A stretch of DNA of 21,011 nucleotides from Alphaproteobacteria bacterium (GTDB lineage Bacteria; Pseudomonadota; Alphaproteobacteria; JAEULC01). Under the pieces are notes generated by a model that saw nothing but the letters and a program-made list of their open reading frames with translations, searched no databases and was not told where the DNA came from. Location: assembly GCA_020851015.1 (NCBI GenBank), contig JADZDN010000139.1, forward strand, positions 1-21,011, written 5' to 3'. This document shows, one piece after another, positions 14,988 through 21,011 of the stretch (the first letter of the stretch is position 1; each line of letters opens with the position of its first letter). The translations under genes and the position numbers were made by a program.

Positions 14988-15707
14988 ATGGCCGAAACCC
15001 CGACATCCGCCGCCGCCCGACTGGGGCATATCGACACCTGGGTCTTCGACCTGGACAACACGCTCTACCCGGCCGCCTGCAACCTGTTTCATCAGGTGGA
15101 TCAACGCATTGGCGCCTTTGTGTCGCGCCTGCTGGCGCTCCCGGCCGATCAGGCGCGGGTGGTGCAGAAGGGCTACCTGGCGAAATACGGCACGACCTTG
15201 CGCGGGCTGATGGTCGAACACCGGGTCCAGCCCGCCGAGTACCTCAACTTCGTTCACGACATCGACGTGACGCGGGTGCCGCCGAACCCGGTGCTGGATG
15301 CGGTGCTGGGGCGCCTGCCCGGGCGCAAGATCGTCTTCACCAACGGTACCGTCGCCCATGCCGAACGGGTGATGGACCGGCTCGGCGTCGCCCAGCGGTT
15401 CGAGGCGATCTTCGACATCCACGCCGCCGACTACGTGCCCAAGCCCGAGCCCGTGGTATACGACCAGCTGGTCGCCCGCCACGCCATCGCGCCGCGCCGC
15501 GCGATCCTGTTCGAGGACATCGCCCGCAACCTGAAGCCGGCGCACGACCTGGGCATGGCGACGGTGTGGGTGAGGGCCGACTCGCCCTGGGCCCAGCCCG
15601 GCGACGACCGCAGCCACATCCACCACGAGATCGACGATCTGACCCAGTTCCTGCTCGACGCCGCATCGGGTGCGAACGCGGGCGAGGCCGTCCGCCCAGG
15701 CATTTGA
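14988..15707 (+). CDS. Pyrimidine 5'-nucleotidase, HAD superfamily (SDT1-like)
   Basis: 239 aa. A haloacid-dehalogenase-like phosphatase resembling yeast Sdt1, which removes the 5'-phosphate from pyrimidine nucleotides. Motif I is DLDNT (21-25, catalytic D21 and D23), motif II TNG (118-120), motif III the lysine of KPEP (152) and motif IV EDIARN (176-181). [17 protein letters not shown] and the region [12 protein letters not shown] are typical of this subgroup, found next to argB or dapD in alphaproteobacteria. The frame is open back to 14100, but that part is shadow of the GGDEF gene; the ATG at 14988 gives the normal family length. dapD follows 67 bp downstream on the same strand. The true substrate is untested. 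Confidence 0.88.
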   Translation: MAETPTSAAARLGHIDTWVFDLDNTLYPAACNLFHQVDQRIGAFVSRLLALPADQARVVQKGYLAKYGTTLRGLMVEHRVQPAEYLNFVHDIDVTRVPPNPVLDAVLGRLPGRKIVFTNGTVAHAERVMDRLGVAQRFEAIFDIHAADYVPKPEPVVYDQLVARHAIAPRRAILFEDIARNLKPAHDLGMATVWVRADSPWAQPGDDRSHIHHEIDDLTQFLLDAASGANAGEAVRPGI

Positions 15708-15734
15708 CAGGCCCGGACCGGAGACGCAAAGTCC

Positions 15735-15760
15735 CGGCCCTTCGCGAACCAAAAGGGCCG
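15735..15760 (+). other. Hairpin in the gap before dapD
   Basis: CGGCCCTT (15735-15742) and AAGGGCCG (15753-15760) are perfect 8-bp complements around a 10-base loop, ending 14 bp before the dapD ATG. It could partly terminate nucleotidase transcripts or occlude the dapD ribosome binding site. It lacks a T-run, and I see nothing resembling a lysine riboswitch. Confidence 0.35.
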
Positions 15761-15774
15761 TTCCGGAACCCATC

Positions 15775-16629
15775 ATGAGCAGTGCAGCGAACCCCAAGGA
15801 ATTGCAGGCCACGATCGACCAGGCCTGGGACAAGCGCGACGGGATCAATCCCGCGACCACCGGCGCGGTGCGCCAGGCAGTCGAGACCGCGCTGGCCGCG
15901 CTCGACGCCGGCGAGATGCGCGTGGCCGAGAAGAAGGACGGGAACTGGATCGTCAACCAGTGGCTGAAGAAGGCGGTGCTGCTGTCCTTCCGCCTGACCG
16001 ACATGGCGCCGATCGAAGGCGCGCCGGGCAAGGCGAGCTGGTTCGACAAGGTGCCGTCGAAGTTCGCGGGTTGGGGCGAGAACCGCTTCCGCGCCGCCGG
16101 GTTCCGCGCCGTGCCGGGATCGGTCGTCCGCCATTCCGCCTATATCGCGCCCAACGTCGTGCTGATGCCGAGCTTCGTGAACCTGGGCGCGCATGTCGGC
16201 GCCGGCACGATGGTCGACACCTGGGCGACCGTGGGCTCCTGCGCGCAGATCGGCAAGAACTGCCATCTGTCGGGCGGCGTCGGCATCGGCGGCGTGCTGG
16301 AGCCGTTGCAGGCCAATCCGGTGATCATCGAGGACACCTGCTTCATCGGCGCGCGCTCGGAAGTCGTCGAGGGCGTGGTGATCGAGGAAGGCTCGGTGCT
16401 GTCGATGGGCGTGTTCATCAGCGCCACCACCAAGATCGTCGAGCGCGACACCGGCAAGATCTCCTATGGCCGCGTGCCGGCCTACTCGGTCGTGGTGCCG
16501 GGGTCGCTGCCCGGCAAGAACCTGCCCGACGGCAGCCCGGGCCCGTCGCTCTATTGCGCGGTGATCGTCAAGCGCGTCGACGCCCAAACCCGCGCCAAGA
16601 CCGCGATCAACGAATTGCTGCGGGATTGA
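15775..16629 (+). CDS. dapD: 2,3,4,5-tetrahydropyridine-2,6-dicarboxylate N-succinyltransferase
   Basis: 284 aa. It transfers succinyl from succinyl-CoA to tetrahydrodipicolinate in the succinylase branch of diaminopimelate and lysine synthesis. The N-terminal helical domain (1-100) is followed by a left-handed parallel beta-helix built of hexapeptide repeats (about 115-225): [41 protein letters not shown] and [29 protein letters not shown] are hallmarks. The C-terminus has [12 protein letters not shown]. The ATG at 15775 is preferred over upstream in-frame codons from 15670, which overlap the nucleotidase. dapE follows in the same direction, so two steps of the same pathway are adjacent. Cytoplasmic trimer. 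Confidence 0.97.
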   Translation: MSSAANPKELQATIDQAWDKRDGINPATTGAVRQAVETALAALDAGEMRVAEKKDGNWIVNQWLKKAVLLSFRLTDMAPIEGAPGKASWFDKVPSKFAGWGENRFRAAGFRAVPGSVVRHSAYIAPNVVLMPSFVNLGAHVGAGTMVDTWATVGSCAQIGKNCHLSGGVGIGGVLEPLQANPVIIEDTCFIGARSEVVEGVVIEEGSVLSMGVFISATTKIVERDTGKISYGRVPAYSVVVPGSLPGKNLPDGSPGPSLYCAVIVKRVDAQTRAKTAINELLRD

Positions 16630-16651
16630 CGGGGCATTGGCTTACCCTTCG

Positions 16652-16740
16652 ACCCTTCGACAGGCTCAGGGTGAGGACTAGAAAATTGGTTGCCTCCTCC
16701 TATTGGTTGCCTCCTCATCCTGAGCCTGTCGAAGGATGAG
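16652..16740. repeat. Palindromic intergenic repeat between dapD and dapE
   Basis: The arms at 16652-16678 (contains CCTTCGACAGGCTCAGGGTG) and 16712-16740 (contains CATCCTGAGCCTGTCGAAGG) are near reverse complements of the TTCGACAGGCTCAGG type of dispersed palindrome common in alphaproteobacteria. Between them, a 15-bp direct repeat ATTGGTTGCCTCCTC occurs at 16685-16699 and 16702-16716. The whole fills most of the 136-bp gap. The element differs in sequence from the one at 226-337, although both are of the CTTCGA class. Confidence 0.75.
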
Positions 16741-16765
16741 GTTCGCGGAAGGGACCGCGCCTGCC

Positions 16766-17959
16766 ATGAACGCACCGATCCAGTCCACGCCTCCGGCCGA
16801 CGCGCTGGAACTCGCCCAGGCGCTGATGCGCTGCCCCAGCGTGACGCCGGTGGACGCCGGCGCGCTCGACGTGATGGAAGGCGCCTTGAAGCCGCTGGGC
16901 TTCGCCTGCCATCGCCTGCCGTTCGAGCAGCCGGGCACCGACCGCGTGGACAATCTCTACGCGCGGATCGGCACCAAGGGCCGGAACTTCTGCTATGCGG
17001 GCCACACCGACGTGGTGCCGCCGGGCGACCGGGCCAGGTGGTCGGTCGACCCGTTCGGCGCGGTGGTGAAGGACGGCTATCTGTGGGGTCGCGGCGCCTC
17101 GGACATGAAGGCGGCGATCGCCTGCTTCGTGTCGGCGCTGCGCGGATTCCTGGGCGATCGGGGCCCCGATTTCGGCGGCTCGGTCAGCCTGCTCATCACG
17201 GGCGACGAGGAAGGGCCGGCGATCAACGGCACGGTCAAGGTGCTGGAATGGCTGAAGGCGCGCGGCGAGACGCTCGATTCCTGCATCGTCGGCGAGCCCA
17301 GCAACCCCGATCACGTGGGCGAGATGGCGAAGATCGGCCGGCGCGGGGCGATGACGGGGTATCTCACCGTGCATGGCGTGCAGGGCCACACCGCTTATCC
17401 GCAGCTCGCCGACAATCCGCTGCACCGCCTGGTGCCAATGATGCAGGCGCTCATCGGCGAACCGATGGACAAGGGCAACCGGCATTTCCAGCCCACGACC
17501 TTGCAGATCGCGACGATCGATGTCGGCAATCCGGTGTCGAACGTCATCCCCGGCGCCTGCAAGGCGACGTTCAACATCCGCTTCTCGAGCGAGCATACCT
17601 CGAAGTCGGTCGAGGCCTGGGTGCGCCAGCGCCTGGACAAAGCCTTCGGCGCGCCCGGGCACAACGGGCCGGCGCGCTACGACATCAGCTTCAACGTCTC
17701 GGGCGAAAGCTTCCTGACGCCGCCCGGCCCGCTCAGCAAGATGGTGTGCGAGGCGGTCGAGGGCGTGACCGGAAAGACGCCCGAGCTCAGCACGACCGGC
17801 GGCACGTCGGACGCGCGCTTCATCAAGGCGCACTGCCCGGTCTGCGAGTTCGGCATGACCAACGCGACCGCGCACAAGTTCGACGAGCGCTGCTCGCTCG
17901 CGGACATGGCGCGGCTGGTGGGCATCTACCGCGGCATGCTCGACCGTTATTTCGCCTGA
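16766..17959 (+). CDS. dapE: Succinyl-diaminopimelate desuccinylase
   Basis: 397 aa. A dinuclear zinc M20 family enzyme that hydrolyses N-succinyl-LL-diaminopimelate, the step after transamination in the same pathway as DapD. Metal and catalytic residues can be read: H80 and D82 in GHTDVVPPGD, D113 in GRGASDMK, E148 and E149 in TGDEEGPA, E177 in GEPS, and H370 near the C-terminus (TNATAHKFDE). The lid domain lies around 190-300 (GRRGAMTGYLTVHGVQGHTAYPQ). The family length is about 375-400. The ATG at 16766 is chosen over 16736, which lies inside the repeat. The membrane-protein gene starts 13 bp after the stop, so these two form an operon. Confidence 0.97.
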   Translation: MNAPIQSTPPADALELAQALMRCPSVTPVDAGALDVMEGALKPLGFACHRLPFEQPGTDRVDNLYARIGTKGRNFCYAGHTDVVPPGDRARWSVDPFGAVVKDGYLWGRGASDMKAAIACFVSALRGFLGDRGPDFGGSVSLLITGDEEGPAINGTVKVLEWLKARGETLDSCIVGEPSNPDHVGEMAKIGRRGAMTGYLTVHGVQGHTAYPQLADNPLHRLVPMMQALIGEPMDKGNRHFQPTTLQIATIDVGNPVSNVIPGACKATFNIRFSSEHTSKSVEAWVRQRLDKAFGAPGHNGPARYDISFNVSGESFLTPPGPLSKMVCEAVEGVTGKTPELSTTGGTSDARFIKAHCPVCEFGMTNATAHKFDERCSLADMARLVGIYRGMLDRYFA

Positions 17960-17972
17960 AGCGCGGGACGTG

Positions 17973-18569
17973 ATGCCGGGCGCCGAACGGGCAAGACGCT
18001 ACCTCAACGGCGCATGGCTGCTTTTCCGCTTCGACGCGCGGGGCGTCGACTTTCTCGACCCGTCGGTCGAGGGCTTCTGGGAGTCTTTCTGGTGCGCCGG
18101 GCTGATCGCGCCGCTCTACGTGGCGCTGCTGGTGCTGCGCTCGATCGGCGCCGACCAGGCCCAGGCCGTGGGCGACGCGGTGGCCGAGCAGCCGTTCTGG
18201 CGCATCGCCGCCGTCGAGACGATCACCTACGTGACGGTATGGGTGGCGTATCCGCTGGTGATGGCCCATCTCGCGCGCGTGCTCGACCGCGCCCAGCGCT
18301 ACTTCGTCTATTTCACCGCCTACAACTGGTGCAACGCGCCGCAGGTCGCGCTGATGGCCGTCGTATCGGCGGTCCGTGCTATAGGCCTTTTCCCCGCGAC
18401 CGCGGTCGACGCGCTCGAGATCGCCTCGCTGCTCTACGCGCTGGGCGTGCTGTGGTTCCTTGCCCGCACCGTGCTCGACGTCAGCCGCGGCACCGCGGCG
18501 CTGATCGTCGTGATCGACTTCCTGCTCAACCAGTTCATCTACGGCGTCGGCCGGATGATGCTGCGCTAG
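17973..18569 (+). CDS. Predicted membrane protein of unknown function
   Basis: 198 aa. I do not recognise the family with confidence. A basic N-terminus ([25 protein letters not shown]) precedes about five hydrophobic segments (roughly 41-58, 78-100, 122-140, 148-168, 174-192), giving an inner-membrane protein reminiscent of small Yip1-like proteins. There are no catalytic motifs. A GTG at 17970 lies directly before the ATG at 17973; I prefer the ATG. It sits 13 bp after dapE. The stop overlaps that of convergent truA by 4 bp. Genes of this type beside dapE and truA occur in related genomes as far as I recall, so it is probably real. Confidence 0.8.
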   Translation: MPGAERARRYLNGAWLLFRFDARGVDFLDPSVEGFWESFWCAGLIAPLYVALLVLRSIGADQAQAVGDAVAEQPFWRIAAVETITYVTVWVAYPLVMAHLARVLDRAQRYFVYFTAYNWCNAPQVALMAVVSAVRAIGLFPATAVDALEIASLLYALGVLWFLARTVLDVSRGTAALIVVIDFLLNQFIYGVGRMMLR

Positions 18570-19300
18570 TAGCGCACCTCCACCAGATACAGCCCCTCCG
18601 GCGGGGCGGTCGGGCCGCCCTTGGTTCGGTCGGCGGCGGCGAGCGCCCTGGCCACATCGGCCCTGGTCCATTTGCCGCGGCCCACCAGCGCCAGCGTGCC
18701 CACCATGTTGCGCACCTGGTGGTGCAGGAAGGAGCGGGCGCGCGCGGTCACCTCGATCTCCTCGCCCAGGCGGCGTATGTCGAGCCGGTCGAGCGTCCTG
18801 ACCGGCGACTTGGCCTGGCAGAGCGAGGCGCGGAAGGTCGAGAAGTCGTGGCGGCCCACCAGCACCTGCGCCGCGTCGTGCATCGCGTCGCTGTCCAGCG
18901 CCGCCTGCACGTGCCAGGCGCGGCCCTGGTCGATCGCCAGCGGCGCGCGGCGGTTGACGATGCGGTAGCGGTAAAGCCGCGACGTCGCCGCCAGGCGGGC
19001 ATGGAAATTCGGCGCCGCATCCTCGACCGTCAGCACGGCGATGCGCTGGGGCTTCAGGTGATGGTTGACCGCCTCGCGCACCACGCGCGCCGTCGTCGCC
19101 TTCGCCAGGTCGACATGCGCCACCTGGCCCAGCGCGTGAACGCCGGCGTCGGTGCGCCCGGCGCCCCAGACCTGCACGGTCTCGCCGCTGAACGCATGGA
19201 TCGCCTGTTCCAGCGCCGCCTGGACCGACGGGCCGTTGTCCTGGCGCTGCCAGCCGACATAGGCGCCGCCGTCGTACTCAATCGTGAGCTTGTAGCGCAT
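18566..19300 (-). CDS. truA: tRNA pseudouridine(38-40) synthase
   Basis: 244 aa. It converts uridines 38-40 of the anticodon stem to pseudouridine. The catalytic aspartate is D51 in [20 protein letters not shown] (47-66); other family features are the N-terminal [18 protein letters not shown] (3-20), [17 protein letters not shown] and [13 protein letters not shown]. The ATG at 19300 overlaps the fmt stop by one base (TGATG), so it is coupled to fmt. The frame is open to 19597 but that is shadow of fmt. The stop codon overlaps that of the convergent membrane-protein gene. Confidence 0.97.
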   Translation of the reverse strand: MRYKLTIEYDGGAYVGWQRQDNGPSVQAALEQAIHAFSGETVQVWGAGRTDAGVHALGQVAHVDLAKATTARVVREAVNHHLKPQRIAVLTVEDAAPNFHARLAATSRLYRYRIVNRRAPLAIDQGRAWHVQAALDSDAMHDAAQVLVGRHDFSTFRASLCQAKSPVRTLDRLDIRRLGEEIEVTARARSFLHHQVRNMVGTLALVGRGKWTRADVARALAAADRTKGGPTAPPEGLYLVEVRY

Positions 19301-20238
19301 CACGGCAGCACGGTGCGGCGCGGGATGCCGCGTCCGCGCAGGAAGGCCTCGGTCGCCATCGCGCCCTTGCCGGCGCGCTGGACCAGGGTCGGCCGCAGCG
19401 CGCCCGCGCCGCAGGCGATCGTCAGCGTCTCGTCCAGCACCGTGCCGGGCGCGCCGTCGCCGTCGTCCGTTTCGGCGGCGAGAACGCGCACGCGCTCCGG
19501 CTCCGCACCGGCTGGGCCGGGAAGCGCGAACCAGGCGCCCGGCGCGGGCGCGAAGGCGCGAACGACGCGAACCAGTTCGTCCGCCGGCCGGCGCCAATCG
19601 AGTCGCGTCTCGGTCTTGTCGATCTTGGCGGCATAGGTGGCGCCCTCGGCGGGCTGCGGCGTCCGCTCCAGCATGCCGGCTTCCAGCCGCGCCAGCGCTT
19701 CCACGATCATCCGCGCGCCCAGCGCGGCAAGCTTGTCGTGCAGCGTGCCGCCGGTATCGTCCGGCGCGATGGGCATGGCCTCGCGGAGCAGCATCGGCCC
19801 GGTGTCCAGCCCCGCGTCCATCTGCATGATCGTCACGCCCGTCTCACGGTCGCCGGCCAGGATCGCGCGCTGGATCGGCGCCGCCCCGCGCCAGCGCGGC
19901 AGCAGCGAGGCATGGATATTGATGCAGCCGAGCCTGGGCGCGTCCAGCACCGCCCGCGGCAGGATCAGCCCGTAGGCGACGACGATCCCGACGTCGAGGC
20001 CGAGCGCGGCGAAATCCTGCTGGATCGCGGGGTCCTTGAGGGAGACCGGGTGTGCCACCGGAATGCCCAGCTCCTTGGCCGCGCGATGCACCGCCGAGGG
20101 CCGCTCGGCATGGCCGCGTCCCGCGGGGCGCGGCGGCTGGGTGTAGACGCGCACTAGGTCATGGCCTGCCTGCGCGAGGGCGCGTAGCGCGGGAACAGCG
20201 AAGTCGGGCGTGCCGAGGAAGGCCAAGCGCAGACTCAT
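19300..20238 (-). CDS. fmt: Methionyl-tRNA formyltransferase
   Basis: 312 aa. It formylates initiator Met-tRNA using 10-formyltetrahydrofolate. The catalytic residues N107, H109 and D145 lie in [22 protein letters not shown] (105-126) and [10 protein letters not shown] (140-149), at about the E. coli positions. The N-terminal [21 protein letters not shown] is typical, and a C-terminal tRNA-binding barrel follows (about 205-305). Start at 20238, chosen over upstream ATGs because it begins exactly at the first beta-strand. In many bacteria def lies immediately upstream; here a plus-strand gene comes between them. Confidence 0.97.
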   Translation of the reverse strand: MSLRLAFLGTPDFAVPALRALAQAGHDLVRVYTQPPRPAGRGHAERPSAVHRAAKELGIPVAHPVSLKDPAIQQDFAALGLDVGIVVAYGLILPRAVLDAPRLGCINIHASLLPRWRGAAPIQRAILAGDRETGVTIMQMDAGLDTGPMLLREAMPIAPDDTGGTLHDKLAALGARMIVEALARLEAGMLERTPQPAEGATYAAKIDKTETRLDWRRPADELVRVVRAFAPAPGAWFALPGPAGAEPERVRVLAAETDDGDGAPGTVLDETLTIACGAGALRPTLVQRAGKGAMATEAFLRGRGIPRRTVLP

Positions 20239-20383
20239 GGCGGACGACGATAGCATGACGCCATTCGGGCCAATGCGCGGATTTGCCGCGTTCCCTATCG
20301 AATAGCAGATTGCCACCTACGAAGAATGCCCGTAGCAATCGTCACTGCAATGCTCGGTCGAAAGCTGCTTGAGGATGCAAGCC

Positions 20384-20902
20384 ATGCGCGCGGCCGCTGA
20401 AGCCAAAGGCATGCGTGCGGGCGTCCGTTCGGTCGTGACCATCCCGGCCCCCGGCATCGTGCGGCTGCGCGCGCTGGCCGACTATTGGCGCTCGAAATGC
20501 GCGGGGCGGATGGCGCCGCGCCGGGTCGACATCGACCCCGCCGAGATCCGCGAGCACATGCCCACCCTGTTCATGGTCGAGGTATTGCCGCGGGGCGAGT
20601 ACCGCTACCGGCTGGTCGGCAGCGAGCTGGTGGAACGCACGGGACGCAACGCCACCGGCAAGATCCTGTCGCAGCTCCACGCCGAGCGGCCCGAGGTGCT
20701 GCGCCTGCTGAAAGCCCGGTTCGACCAGGTGGTGGCGGCCCGGGCGCCCGTCTTCTCGCGCGGCGAAGTCTACTGGCTGGACGGCGACGAGATGCGGCAG
20801 TTCGAGTGCGGCTACTTCCCGCTTTCGGAGGATGGCCGGACCGTCAGCATCATCCTGGCCGAGCTGGTGCTGTTCTGGCCGGACGGGCAGTCCGGCGCCT
20901 AG
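20384..20902 (+). CDS. PAS_5-type PAS domain protein
   Basis: 172 aa. A single-domain protein of the kind found in many copies in alphaproteobacteria: the run LADYWRSKCAGRMAPRRVDIDPAEIREHMPTLFMVEVL (31-68), then YRYRLVGSELVERTGRNATGK (73-93) and the later strands GYFPLSEDGRTVSIILAEL (143-161). No output domain is attached, so it may sense a ligand or act as a partner of another regulator. Starts at TTG 20369 and ATG 20375 are also in frame; I prefer the ATG at 20384 because GAGG lies 9 nt upstream. The 145 bp between it and fmt are divergent and hold no clear promoter that I can defend. Its stop overlaps the def stop. Confidence 0.85.
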   Translation: MRAAAEAKGMRAGVRSVVTIPAPGIVRLRALADYWRSKCAGRMAPRRVDIDPAEIREHMPTLFMVEVLPRGEYRYRLVGSELVERTGRNATGKILSQLHAERPEVLRLLKARFDQVVAARAPVFSRGEVYWLDGDEMRQFECGYFPLSEDGRTVSIILAELVLFWPDGQSGA

Positions 20903-21011
20903 GCTTCCTCCAGCGCCTTCGCCTTCTTCGCCTTCAGAAGCTTGCGCAGGATCATGTTGCGCTTCAGCGCCGAGATGTGGTCGACGAACAGGATGCCGTC
21001 GAGATGGTCCA
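20899..21011 (-). CDS. def: Peptide deformylase, C-terminal fragment
   Basis: Translation of the minus strand from the window edge gives DHLDGILFVDHISALKRNMILRKLLKAKKAKALEEA followed by a TAG at 20901-20899. The HLDGILFVDHIS stretch is the end of the peptide deformylase family, which removes the formyl group from nascent proteins, followed by the usual basic tail. The metal-binding motifs and the start lie beyond the window. Its partner fmt lies further along on the same strand, but the PAS_5-type gene in the opposite direction occupies the space between. The stop overlaps that gene's stop by 4 bp (CTAG). Confidence 0.9.
   Translation of the reverse strand, partial: DHLDGILFVDHISALKRNMILRKLLKAKKAKALEEA

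Noticed and set aside
15708..15774. A lysine riboswitch before dapD
   Set aside because: The gap is only 67 bp and holds a single short hairpin, far less than the riboswitch needs.

Overview
The window is a GC-rich chromosomal segment of an alphaproteobacterium, most likely Rhodospirillales or a close relative. I infer this from the housekeeping order (yidC, engB, argB, then a HAD nucleotidase, dapD, dapE, truA, fmt, def), from alphaproteobacterial protein types (a DUF2336 protein and a PAS_5-type protein), from a CtrA-like site, and from palindromic intergenic repeats typical of such genomes. No database search was possible; family names come from motifs I could read.

Layout. 1-2747 (+): the yidC C-terminus, a repeat-rich gap, engB, argB, and a classical short-chain dehydrogenase coupled to argB by an ATGA overlap. 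2854-5470 (-): hutW (chuW), hutX (chuX) and a chuY-like reductase, an anaerobic haem-degradation operon with a readable sigma70-like promoter and a 19-bp Fur-box-like operator; its base composition is visibly less GC-rich than its neighbours. 5595-11014 (-): a five-gene operon of a NitT/TauT-type ABC importer (permease, ATPase, binding protein), two small paralogous ThuA/amidotransferase-like proteins, and a non-pyrrolysine member of the MttB (trimethylamine methyltransferase) family. Its start is covered by an array of the same hexamers that form the hutW operator. 11119-14851 (-): a PAS-GAF-GGDEF diguanylate cyclase, a DUF2336 HEAT-like protein and a DODA-type extradiol dioxygenase, joined by ATGA overlaps and preceded by a CtrA-like site. 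14988-18569 (+): pyrimidine 5'-nucleotidase, dapD, dapE and a membrane protein. 18566-21011: truA, fmt and the def C-terminus on the minus strand, with a PAS_5-type gene on the plus strand lying between def and fmt. No stretch longer than 300 bases lacks a gene. I saw no tRNA, rRNA, CRISPR array or insertion sequence.

How it fits together. The outer parts are core functions: membrane protein insertion, ribosome assembly, arginine and lysine/diaminopimelate synthesis, tRNA modification and initiator-tRNA formylation. About 12 kb between argB and the nucleotidase is accessory. The most interesting part is 5595-11014: an uptake system linked to an MttB-family protein, without any corrinoid protein nearby, carrying an iron-type operator like that of the adjacent haem operon. 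I infer an iron-responsive system for importing and processing an unknown, possibly methylated, small molecule. I know of no described pathway with this gene set.
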